Shown in pieces: positions 34,469 through 42,532 of a stretch of 57,684 nt of DNA. The notes below the pieces were generated by a model. The model was not told the origin of the DNA. It did no database searches and saw nothing but the letters and a program-made list of their open reading frames with translations. A program made the translations under genes and the position numbers. Within the stretch, counting starts at the first letter, position 1. Each line of letters begins with the position of its first letter. Origin of the DNA: JBBRMG01 sp038230955 (GTDB lineage Bacteria > Patescibacteriota > Doudnabacteria > UBA920); assembly GCA_038230955.1 (NCBI GenBank), contig JBBRMG010000003.1, positions 1 through 57,684 on the forward strand, read 5' to 3'.

Positions 34469-34912
34469 ATGCGCGTAGTTTTAGATACAAATGTTTTAAT
34501 TGACGGCTTTAAAGACGACAATTCGTACGAAAAACGAATTATTGATGAAGTTATTGCTGGTAATATTGAAGCCTATGCCAACCGGCAAACCATGCAAGAA
34601 AATCGACTCATTTTAAGCCAAATTATTGAAAGTCCGGAGTACGTAGACCAGATGAATGACTTTTTTAGCCAGCTTAATTATGTCGTGAACCGGCGGCAGA
34701 TTAATATTGTTCGCGACCCCGAAGACAACAAAATTTTGGAAAGCGCGGTGGAAGCCGATGCAGCATACTTAATTACTCGGGACAACGATCTATTACGCAT
34801 TGAGTCATATGACAAAATAAAAATTGTGAACCCCAGTGAATTTTGGGTGAAGTACAAAGACGATGGCGAAGATACTTGGAAACAATGGGCTGGGTTTATT
34901 CGCAGCCAATAA
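34469..34912 (+). CDS. PIN-domain protein (putative ribonuclease)
   Basis: A 147-residue PIN-domain protein. The chosen ATG at 34469 gives MRVVLDTNVLIDGF, where Asp and Asn form the first active-site motif; a longer frame would overlap the NYN gene. Acidic residues continue with RDPEDNKILESAVEADAAYLITRDNDLL (about 88-115). It resembles the COG1569/PIN_3 group annotated as toxin-like, but no antitoxin gene is adjacent, and the operon setting with nucleic-acid enzymes favours an RNA-processing role (inference). Confidence 0.85.
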   Translation: MRVVLDTNVLIDGFKDDNSYEKRIIDEVIAGNIEAYANRQTMQENRLILSQIIESPEYVDQMNDFFSQLNYVVNRRQINIVRDPEDNKILESAVEADAAYLITRDNDLLRIESYDKIKIVNPSEFWVKYKDDGEDTWKQWAGFIRSQ

Positions 34913-34926
34913 CTTTTATATAAAAC

Positions 34927-37809
34927 ATGGCCGCTCCGCTCGATAGTTTGAATAAACAACAACTCCAGGCCGTCACTCATACAGACGGACCACTGCTTAT
35001 TATCGCCGGGGCGGGCACTGGTAAAACCACTGTGGTGGTCAATCGCATAGCGCATCTCATTGAACAAGGTTTAGCTAAGCCTGAGGAAATTTTAGCCCTG
35101 ACATTTACCGATAAAGCCGCGAGTGAGATGGAAGAACGCCTAGATATACTACTGCCGCTAGGCAATTATGATTTATGGATTTCCACCTTTCATAGTTTTT
35201 GCGAACGCATTTTAAAGCAACACGCCCTCGACATTGGCATTCCTAACGACTTTAAACTTTTAAATGACGTCCGCCAATGGGTCTTAGTGTTTAATAATTT
35301 CGATAAATTTAATTTAAATTATTACCGCCCACTAGGCAGTCCCAATAAATTTATTAGCGCTTTAGTCAAACACTTTTCCAAGTGCAAGGATGAAATGATC
35401 ACGCCAGAGCAATATCTGAAATACGCTAACGATATGCGAGCGCAGTTCAATGGCAATAAACAGGGGGGCAAGGACACAGAAAATGATATTGTTGAAATCA
35501 ATCGAATTGAGGAAATAGCAAAAGCTTATGAAACATACCAACAACTCCTTCTCGACAACGAATATTTGGATTTTGGCGATTTAATCAACTACACCATGCG
35601 GCTATTTGAACAAAGGCCGAATATTCTAAAGTATTACCAAAAACATTTTAAATTTATTATGGTGGATGAATTCCAAGACACCAACTTTGCCCAGTATCAA
35701 TTAGTAAAAATGCTAGCCGGTTGCACCGATAAAACCAATGCGCACAATATAGTAGTAGTGGGGGACGACGACCAATCTATTTACAAATTCCGTGGAGCAT
35801 CGGTGTCTAACATTTTAAAGTTTAAAAAAGAATTTAACAATGTAAAGGAAGTAACCTTAATTGAAAATTACCGCAGCAGTCAAAACATTCTCGATTTAGC
35901 CTATGAATTTATTCAAGCCAATAATCCCGACCGACTAGAGCCCGAGCTAGGTATAAATAAAAAGCTGCACAGTAACCTGAAAGACGAGGGAGTTATTCGG
36001 GTTTTGGAAGGTAAAGACTTAAGCGAAGAACTTGATTTGGTGGTGAAAAAAGCCCAGGAGCTCAGAAAAACAGACATCGGATCAACTTGGAATGATTTTG
36101 CTATTCTTATCCGCGCTAACTCAGCGGCTGACTCATTACTGCCAAGACTTGAATCTGCCGGAATTACTTACAGTTTTGTGTCCAACCGTGGATTATACAA
36201 AAAGCCTCTAATTTACGACATTATTTCATACATGCGCCTATTGGATAATTATCACTCATCCGATGCACTTTTTAGAACTATGCGCTTACCAAAGTTTGCA
36301 CTATCCACTCGCGACATGGCCGCCGTTACTCAAGCCACATACAAAAAAACTTGGTCCCTTTATGATGCGTTGGTAAACATTCGCGAAATTGCAAATCTTT
36401 CTGACGATAGCTACACAAAAGCCGAGAGCTTAATTGAACAACTACATAAGCACAGTGAACTAGCGAGTGAGCGCTCTATTATTGAGTTATTTGTTACTAT
36501 CATTGATGACCTAGGCATACCTGAGGGGTTACAAACTGACACGCTACAAAATTTCCAAAACCGGGATATGCTGGATCAATTCTACAAACGAATTGAAGAT
36601 TTTGAAGACCAAAACGACGACAAAACTTTGCGCAATTTTATTCATACTCTGGACTTAGAAATGTTGGCGGGCGACGAGGGGCCTATTAAATTTGATCCGG
36701 AATTAGGGCCGGAGAGTCTAAGAATAATGACCATTCATTCAGCCAAAGGACTGGAATTCAAATACGTCTTCATTTTAAATATGGTTGACCAACGTTTTCC
36801 CACTCGTGCCCACAAAGACTCAATAGAAATTCCAGAGCCCCTAATTCAAGACATTCTGCCGCAAGGAGATTTTCACATGCAAGAAGAGCGCCGGCTGTTT
36901 TATGTTGGATTAACCCGAGCCAAGTCCCACATCTATTTATCGTGGGCTCAAGATTATGGCGGAGCCAAAACCAAAAAACCATCATCTTTTTTGGTAGAAA
37001 CAAAGCTAGTGCCGAGCGATAAAATTAGTCGAGCCACGGGCAAAGTGGTATTTACTCGAGAGCCGGCCAATAAAAACGCCGTGTACAAACATTTGCCCAC
37101 GGAATTTTCTTTTACCGATATTTCATTATTTAAAAACTGCCCGTTAGAATACAAATATCGCTCTTACTTAAAACTACCAATGCCCGGTAGCGGTCAGCTA
37201 AGCTTTGGAAAAACCATTCACAAAGTATTGCAATTATTTGCTGAGCAATATCAGGTAAGCCCAAACTTACCATTTGCTGTGATTGAACAATTATACGAAA
37301 GCCACTGGATTGATGAATGGTATGCAACCAAGCCAATCAAAGAAAAATACCGCGGCATGGGGCAAGAAATGATCCGCTGTTTTTACGATGACACACTAAA
37401 AACCAAACCCAATATTAAATATATTGAAACTAGTTTCCGGTTGCCATTAGGGGAGTTCTGGTTTAAAGGTAAGGCAGATAGAGCAGACTCTACATTGGAA
37501 GGACTTCAAGTGATTGACTACAAAACAGGGGAAGTGCCCAAAATAAAAAGCGGCGTGGATCAGTTACGCATTTATCAATGGGCGGCTGAAGAAGCTTGGC
37601 ATGAAAAAGTTAACCATCTTGAGTATTGGTATCTCAAAGAAAATCACCGCGCAGAAGTAAAACTAGCCAGTCCGGAAGAAATCGAATCTTTAAAATTAAA
37701 CCTGCTTGCGACAATTGAAGAAATCCGCCATGCCATTGAATTCGACGAATTCGCAATAATTCATGAAAAAACGAAACAACATAGCTGTAAATATGTAGAT
37801 TTACTTTAA
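34927..37809 (+). CDS. UvrD/PcrA-family helicase with C-terminal PD-(D/E)XK nuclease
   Basis: A 960-residue SF1 helicase: Q-motif LNKQQLQAV near 8-16, Walker A GAGTGKTT near 27-34, DEFQDT in motif II, GDDDQSIYKFRGA in motif III and the late GLTRAKSHIYLS block in motif VI. The ~250 C-terminal residues form a RecB/Cas4-like nuclease with SFTDISLFKNCPLEYKYR at its start, KGKADRAD near 846-853 and DYKTGE near 863-868. The layout resembles AddA, but no AddB is nearby. A role in double-strand-break processing or DNA repair is likely. It converges with the EEP gene, stops overlapping. Confidence 0.92.
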   Translation: MAAPLDSLNKQQLQAVTHTDGPLLIIAGAGTGKTTVVVNRIAHLIEQGLAKPEEILALTFTDKAASEMEERLDILLPLGNYDLWISTFHSFCERILKQHALDIGIPNDFKLLNDVRQWVLVFNNFDKFNLNYYRPLGSPNKFISALVKHFSKCKDEMITPEQYLKYANDMRAQFNGNKQGGKDTENDIVEINRIEEIAKAYETYQQLLLDNEYLDFGDLINYTMRLFEQRPNILKYYQKHFKFIMVDEFQDTNFAQYQLVKMLAGCTDKTNAHNIVVVGDDDQSIYKFRGASVSNILKFKKEFNNVKEVTLIENYRSSQNILDLAYEFIQANNPDRLEPELGINKKLHSNLKDEGVIRVLEGKDLSEELDLVVKKAQELRKTDIGSTWNDFAILIRANSAADSLLPRLESAGITYSFVSNRGLYKKPLIYDIISYMRLLDNYHSSDALFRTMRLPKFALSTRDMAAVTQATYKKTWSLYDALVNIREIANLSDDSYTKAESLIEQLHKHSELASERSIIELFVTIIDDLGIPEGLQTDTLQNFQNRDMLDQFYKRIEDFEDQNDDKTLRNFIHTLDLEMLAGDEGPIKFDPELGPESLRIMTIHSAKGLEFKYVFILNMVDQRFPTRAHKDSIEIPEPLIQDILPQGDFHMQEERRLFYVGLTRAKSHIYLSWAQDYGGAKTKKPSSFLVETKLVPSDKISRATGKVVFTREPANKNAVYKHLPTEFSFTDISLFKNCPLEYKYRSYLKLPMPGSGQLSFGKTIHKVLQLFAEQYQVSPNLPFAVIEQLYESHWIDEWYATKPIKEKYRGMGQEMIRCFYDDTLKTKPNIKYIETSFRLPLGEFWFKGKADRADSTLEGLQVIDYKTGEVPKIKSGVDQLRIYQWAAEEAWHEKVNHLEYWYLKENHRAEVKLASPEEIESLKLNLLATIEEIRHAIEFDEFAIIHEKTKQHSCKYVDLL

Positions 37810-38618
37810 ACTTCAAACTTTACCCAGAGGGGTCTGTGGTCTGACACATCTATGTCTTGCTCCACCCCGAAATCGATGAGTTTAACGTCGCGAGTATAAA
37901 TGCCGTCTAAATTCATATGGCCCAGCGGCGATACATGTGTGTAACCACGATGGTTAGACGCAACTTCATAGCCCCGATCCAACAAATGCTTACGCACCAA
38001 CCGACGCTGATTAGAATAAGACACGGGAATACCTCTAGCCGCCCATTTTAGCGGTGCAGTGTTCAAATCACCGGCAAAGATAATCGCATCGACCGGTGTT
38101 TTTTCCAGTGCTTCCAAGGCAGGAGAAATTTGAGTAATCCGATCCTCAGCACTAAGCGGCATGTCCAAATGAATATTGCAAACTCGTATCACTTTGCCAG
38201 CAAGCTCCAAATCTACATACAAAGCAATACGGGATCTTTCCCGAAACATCAGCTTATACTTTGGCAGTGCGACGACCTTATACGTTTTTATTGGGAGGCG
38301 GCTTAAAATAGCCAGTCCATGCGTCCCTTTTTGCTTTCGTATTTGAGCTGGTGCATAAACGCAATGGTAGCCCAAACTCGCTGCCAGTTTCTCAGCGCGT
38401 GATTTTATTTCAACGACGTGATCTTCAACTTCTTGCAGAAGTATGATATCAGCCTTACTCAAATTTTCATTTTGCTCAAATATCGCTTGAATCAGCTCTG
38501 TTTTTTTGCCAAAATGAACATTATACGATACCAGGGTCAATGGCAATGTGGGATTTATTATGTTTTCAGGGAAGACTGTCAGTTTTGGACGTGAAAGGTC
38601 GATTGATAAATTTTCCAT
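37806..38618 (-). CDS. Endonuclease/exonuclease/phosphatase (EEP) family hydrolase
   Basis: A 270-residue DNase I-like hydrolase. Motifs: SYNVHFG near 32-38, LLQEVEDH near 59-66, the NIHLDMP segment near 148-154, FAGDLNTAP near 179-187 and SDHRPLWVKF near 257-266, supplying the metal Glu and catalytic His/Asp pairs. The family includes DNA repair endonucleases and phosphoesterases; substrate cannot be told from sequence. The start is 20 nt from the divergent xseA start. A TATAAT box lies 7 nt before its ATG, predicting a leaderless mRNA. Confidence 0.88.
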   Translation of the reverse strand: MENLSIDLSRPKLTVFPENIINPTLPLTLVSYNVHFGKKTELIQAIFEQNENLSKADIILLQEVEDHVVEIKSRAEKLAASLGYHCVYAPAQIRKQKGTHGLAILSRLPIKTYKVVALPKYKLMFRERSRIALYVDLELAGKVIRVCNIHLDMPLSAEDRITQISPALEALEKTPVDAIIFAGDLNTAPLKWAARGIPVSYSNQRRLVRKHLLDRGYEVASNHRGYTHVSPLGHMNLDGIYTRDVKLIDFGVEQDIDVSDHRPLWVKFEV

Positions 38619-38641
38619 AGACTTAATTATATTGTACTATG
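38616..38641. promoter_or_regulatory. Symmetric divergent leaderless promoter (EEP gene / xseA)
   Basis: Only 20 nt separate the two start codons. Leftward TATAAT is the complement of 38626-38631; rightward TATATT is 38628-38633. The -10 boxes overlap on opposite strands and lie 7 and 5 nt from their start codons. The outer bases CCATAG and CTATGG form an inverted repeat that includes both ATGs. Confidence 0.6.
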
Positions 38642-40054
38642 GAATATATGCAAACCTCCTTATTCGGCTCCGAAACCAAGCCATCATCAAAAAAAACTCC
38701 TACTAGAAAGAGGGGGGTCGTAAAAAAACGCACCACTGTACCTAAACTTATGGCAACTGAACCTATGGTGGCAGATTCCCCTAAAGACCCCATTGGCATT
38801 AACGACGAACTAGAGAAAATCCTCGGCGTTGGTGAATATTTGGATTATATTAACCACATTCTCAAAGTTACTGAAGATGTAAAAGTGCAAGGCGAAATCT
38901 CTCGTCTCAGTCCTCATCCTACTGGTGTCTATATGACCCTAAAAGATAAGGATGGCGAGGGCGTACTGGACTGTTACATCAATCCCTACACTTTCCAAGG
39001 CCTTGGCATACAACTGGAAGAAGGAATGGAAGTAAAACTGACCGGCACGCCCGGAATATTTAAACGGCGTAGTCAGCTATCATTCAAAGTAGAAAACGTC
39101 GAGCTCACTGGCGAGGGAAGTTTAAAAAAAGCTTATGAATTACTTAAGGCTAAATTAGAGCAAGAAGGTTTATTTGACCGAAAACGAGAATTACCAGAAT
39201 TCATTCACTCTATTGGTGTCATAACTTCTAAAACTGGTGCTGTCATAGATGATTTCCGTCACAACCTTGAAAAACGAGGATTCAAACTATACTTCAAAGA
39301 TTGCCGGGTAGAGGGTGCTCAGTCAGTCAGTCAAATCAGCGCGGCTATAAAAAACTTTAACATCAATTATCCTGATTTGGATTGCTTGGTAGTCATGCGG
39401 GGCGGCGGCAGTCTGGAAGACATGCAAGCTTTTAATAACGAGGGGATAGTGAAAGAAGTTTTCGCTTCGCGCATACCAGTAATAGCTGCTATTGGCCATG
39501 ACCGCGATGTGCCCCTAGCGTGCCTAGCCGCTGATAAGTTTACCTCAACACCCACGGCAGCAGCGGTCTTAATTAATTCTTCTTGGGCGCGATTGCAAAC
39601 TGAATTACCAGAACTCCAAAACAGTTTAACTCAACAGTTTGAAAATGCTTTGCATTCTCAGCGCAATCGCCTCGCCAACATAACGCACAAACTGACTGGG
39701 AGTTTCAATGCCATATTCCAAAGGTTTCGTTATTTATCAGAAAAAATCTTACGCGGGGCCGGGCAAGTAGAAACAGGGGTGATAGAAATCAAGCAACGGG
39801 CGATATCGACACTCAACCACTCCCTAGTAGCGTTAGAAAGACAGCTGCAAAAATATGGGGAGCAGGTAGTCAGTGCCGGAAAATTGCTGGCTACCGCCAA
39901 TCCGGAGCGCAATCTAAAACTGGGCTACTCCTTAGCTTACAATAGCGCCGGTAAAATTATTAGATCGGCCAGTAGTGTGGCAAAAGGGTCACATATTAAG
40001 GTACAATTACACAAAGGCAGTATGGACGCGGAAATTATTAATATTGAACAATAA
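38639..40054 (+). CDS. xseA: Exodeoxyribonuclease VII large subunit
   Basis: A 471-residue protein with the N-terminal OB-fold (VQGEISRLSPHPTGVYMTLKD near 82-102) and the XseA catalytic block: FIHSIGVITSKTGAVIDDF near 190-208, CLVVMRGGGSLEDM near 249-262 and AIGHDRDVPLACLAADKFTSTPTAAA near 285-310 (longer than quoted motifs elsewhere only in extent). A long coiled coil and a small C-terminal domain follow. It degrades single-stranded DNA with XseB. An extra ~65 basic residues precede the OB-fold. Its stop overlaps the xseB start. Confidence 0.94.
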   Translation: MEYMQTSLFGSETKPSSKKTPTRKRGVVKKRTTVPKLMATEPMVADSPKDPIGINDELEKILGVGEYLDYINHILKVTEDVKVQGEISRLSPHPTGVYMTLKDKDGEGVLDCYINPYTFQGLGIQLEEGMEVKLTGTPGIFKRRSQLSFKVENVELTGEGSLKKAYELLKAKLEQEGLFDRKRELPEFIHSIGVITSKTGAVIDDFRHNLEKRGFKLYFKDCRVEGAQSVSQISAAIKNFNINYPDLDCLVVMRGGGSLEDMQAFNNEGIVKEVFASRIPVIAAIGHDRDVPLACLAADKFTSTPTAAAVLINSSWARLQTELPELQNSLTQQFENALHSQRNRLANITHKLTGSFNAIFQRFRYLSEKILRGAGQVETGVIEIKQRAISTLNHSLVALERQLQKYGEQVVSAGKLLATANPERNLKLGYSLAYNSAGKIIRSASSVAKGSHIKVQLHKGSMDAEIINIEQ

Positions 40055-40263
40055 TGGGAAAAGAATCACAAGAACCAACTATTAAAGACTCTCTCAAAAA
40101 GCTCGAAAATATTGCTAGTTGGTTCGACGAACAGGAAGAAGTAGATGTGGAACAAGGGCTTCTAAAGGTCAAACAGGGGACGGTCTTAATTAAAGAATTA
40201 AAGGCCAAGCTGAAAGAAGTAGAAAATGAATTTGAGGAAATAAAAAAAGGTTTGGAGGATTAA
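40054..40263 (+). CDS. xseB: Exodeoxyribonuclease VII small subunit
   Basis: A 69-residue helical protein. SLKKLENIASWF near 13-24 and QGLLKVKQGTVLIKELKAKLKEVENEF near the middle match the XseB two-helix signature (quoted in parts: ENIASWF, GLLKVKQG). It starts on the last base of xseA, so the two are translationally coupled, as expected for subunits of one enzyme. Confidence 0.92.
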   Translation: MGKESQEPTIKDSLKKLENIASWFDEQEEVDVEQGLLKVKQGTVLIKELKAKLKEVENEFEEIKKGLED

Positions 40264-40275
40264 CCCACTTTGTGG

Positions 40276-40281
40276 TATAGT
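40276..40281 (+). promoter_or_regulatory. Extended -10 promoter of the membrane-protein pair
   Basis: TGG-TATAGT ends 8 nt before the ATG at 40290, again implying a leaderless mRNA. Confidence 0.5.
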
Positions 40282-40289
40282 TTAAAGTA

Positions 40290-40661
40290 ATGATGCTGGA
40301 AAAATCCCGATCTCATGTTGCAATCTTGAGTATTGGCACAATTCTCTGTGCTTTCTCTTTAGCCAGCATTATTAAATTTACTGATCCCTATAAAGTGGGG
40401 GCCGGGGCACATGCTTTGCTGTACATTACATTGTTTCTTTTTGGGTTAGGGTTGTTTACTACCCTAGGCATTGTAATAAGACAGCGATTTTCTGCCGGAA
40501 TATACATTGTCAACGTTAAAGTCAGCACTCGACAGGCCTTCCTGCTATCAGCCTTGCTAACCGGTTCAATTCTGCTTCAAGGAAAAAACTTATTGTTCTG
40601 GTGGGTAGAACTACTTTTAATCTTATTTATTATTGTCTTAGAAATATTTTTTAATCTCTAA
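40290..40661 (+). CDS. Hypothetical four-helix membrane protein
   Basis: A 123-residue protein with hydrophobic segments near residues 10-26, 39-62, 81-96 and 102-122, and few charged residues between them. ATGs at 40290 and 40293 are both possible starts; the -10 box sits 8 or 11 nt upstream. I recognise no family. It is followed in 27 nt by a pseudopilin-like protein gene and may belong to the same transcript. Confidence 0.65.
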   Translation: MMLEKSRSHVAILSIGTILCAFSLASIIKFTDPYKVGAGAHALLYITLFLFGLGLFTTLGIVIRQRFSAGIYIVNVKVSTRQAFLLSALLTGSILLQGKNLLFWWVELLLILFIIVLEIFFNL

Positions 40662-40687
40662 TTATTATTTTACTTTAAAACAAAACC

Positions 40688-42085
40688 ATGGCTGAAGAAG
40701 AAAATCACATTTTTTATAACGTTATGCCGGCGGAGAAAGCCGATGGTCCCATGGTCAACGCCCCTGTTGGAACCAGCACTGTATCCGTTGGCAGTGCCAC
40801 CACTAGTTCAAGATCTCGTGGAGCTGTTTTAGCGAGCATGGCCAAAAATTCTCGGATCCCAATTATAATTGGAGCAGCGGTCGTTATACTGGCTGCGGCT
40901 TTTGGGGGTTACAAACTACTAAAAAGCCGTACTAACAATCCAACTCCTGCTACACAGGCCACTCAAAACAACCCAGACCAACAGCCTTCCGCGCCGCAAC
41001 AACCAACTGGCGTGACAACATCGCCAGAATGGCAAAAGCGCTACTTCGCCAATGAGATTTGCCAGACTGTAGAAGTTTGTGGCGACGAGAGCGATCCGGA
41101 CCGTGATGGACTGAAAAACATTGATGAACAAAAACTTAACACTGACCCCAATAACCCAGATAGCAGTGGCGGTGGCATCGCCGACGGTGACAAAGTAAAC
41201 ATCTTCGGCGGAGATCCTCTCAAGGCCAAGTCCAAAGCTGGAAAATACACGGATGCAGACTACTACAAATACGGATATGACCTCGCTACAGACCAGCCCT
41301 ATGCTCCTGATAAGCTTCAGGCAATCAAAGACAAAATTACAAAGCAGGGATTCCATCAACCTACGATTAAAACATTGGGTCCAGATGGATTAAAATTATA
41401 CGACTTTACGGATCCCACAGCACCAACAGACCCATTGGCGAACTTAAATATAGATATGTCTGCATCCGCGAAACTAGACCGCGATACTCAACGATCAGCC
41501 ACTATCAAAAAAGTAGGAACTGGCCTGTTAGCATACCGGAAAGACCATACAACGTTTCCCACCACCACCGATTTTGCGCCAATGACCGAACAGATAAAAC
41601 CTTACATATTAGTTGCCACCAACTTTAATGACCCAATAAACAAAGATAAGTACGTTTACGGTTATATCCCATCTAATGTGAATCAAGATTTCACTTTAAC
41701 TTATTATAGTGAAACCCAAAACCTTCTAATTAAATACAAGGCGTCCGACGCCAAGGCCAATGACGTTAAGCAGAACTCAAGCGCCATGGATAATCAGCGT
41801 CGAATGGATCTAGAAAACATCCGCGTAGCATTGCTTCTCTATTCCAGTCATAATACTGATTCTCAAAGTACCCAACAGTACGTTTTTCCGCCAGCCGAAA
41901 AATATACTACTGCCTTAGTCCCAGATTTACTAAAAACCCTGCCAAAAGATCCCGTAACCAAAAACAATTATATTTATAATACCAGTGACAAATTCGACAC
42001 ATTTACTTTAAAGACCGCCCTAGATAATCCTGCCCCCGGTACCACAGGTTATGTTTGCAATCAGGAAAGCTGTCAGAATTACTAA
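40688..42085 (+). CDS. Membrane-anchored protein with Ca-binding thrombospondin-3-like motif and two pseudopilin-like domains
   Basis: A 465-residue protein. A cytoplasmic N-terminus (~55 residues) precedes a membrane helix near 58-76. A Pro/Gln/Thr-rich linker leads to DESDPDRDGLKNIDEQKLNT near 132-150, the Asp-rich calcium-binding pattern of thrombospondin type 3 repeats. Two similar modules follow (about 258-350 and 362-450), each with DTQR or DNQR, a helix, and FPxxxx...PKDP/NDPINKDKYVYGY-like ends as in type II secretion pseudopilins. The protein probably sits on the outer face of the membrane. Function is unknown. Confidence 0.7.
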   Translation: MAEEENHIFYNVMPAEKADGPMVNAPVGTSTVSVGSATTSSRSRGAVLASMAKNSRIPIIIGAAVVILAAAFGGYKLLKSRTNNPTPATQATQNNPDQQPSAPQQPTGVTTSPEWQKRYFANEICQTVEVCGDESDPDRDGLKNIDEQKLNTDPNNPDSSGGGIADGDKVNIFGGDPLKAKSKAGKYTDADYYKYGYDLATDQPYAPDKLQAIKDKITKQGFHQPTIKTLGPDGLKLYDFTDPTAPTDPLANLNIDMSASAKLDRDTQRSATIKKVGTGLLAYRKDHTTFPTTTDFAPMTEQIKPYILVATNFNDPINKDKYVYGYIPSNVNQDFTLTYYSETQNLLIKYKASDAKANDVKQNSSAMDNQRRMDLENIRVALLLYSSHNTDSQSTQQYVFPPAEKYTTALVPDLLKTLPKDPVTKNNYIYNTSDKFDTFTLKTALDNPAPGTTGYVCNQESCQNY

Positions 42086-42103
42086 CTTCAGAATTCCATA
42101 ACT

Positions 42104-42514
42104 ATGTTTAACTTTATAAAAAGGTTGTTTGGGGGCGGGGAATCTAAGCCTGCGTTATCGGGTTTAATCGTTGCGGCCAAAGTAGTTGATATATCCAAAC
42201 ATCCCAACGCAGATCGTCTGCGCGTAATTTCTTTGTTCGATGGCAAGCATACCATTGAACCCGTGGTCTGCGGCGCGTTTAACTTCACAGAAGGCGATAT
42301 TGTCGCTTTGGCTTTGCCAGGTGCTGTTATTGCCCGCAATATTCACTCAGACAAACATGAATCGTTCACTTTAGACCGCGCTACTATCCGTGGTGTCGAA
42401 AGCCAAGGAATGATCTGCGCCGCCTACGAAATTGGGTTGAGTGATGAATTGAGCGAAAAACCAGAAATTATGGTCTTGCCAGAAACGACTCGGGTTGGTA
42501 AAATTCTGGCTTAG
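42104..42514 (+). CDS. Free-standing tRNA-binding OB-fold protein (PheT N-terminal domain-like)
   Basis: A 136-residue protein with a short basic N-terminus and one EMAP/Trbp111-type OB-fold: VVDISKHPNADRLRVISL near 27-44, VVCGAFNFTEGDIVALALPG near 54-73 and IRGVESQGMICAAYEIGL near 93-110. These strings match the tRNA-binding domain that normally starts the PheRS beta subunit. Here it is a separate gene 18 nt before the PheS-like gene, suggesting that it supplies tRNA binding in trans (inference). Confidence 0.88.
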   Translation: MFNFIKRLFGGGESKPALSGLIVAAKVVDISKHPNADRLRVISLFDGKHTIEPVVCGAFNFTEGDIVALALPGAVIARNIHSDKHESFTLDRATIRGVESQGMICAAYEIGLSDELSEKPEIMVLPETTRVGKILA

Positions 42515-42532
42515 AACTTCTAACCCCATCCT

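Noticed and set aside
34346..34912. Longer start for the PIN gene inside the NYN gene
   Set aside because: The extra 41 residues overlap the NYN frame and are Pro/Leu-rich, and the PIN fold begins exactly at MRVVLDTN.
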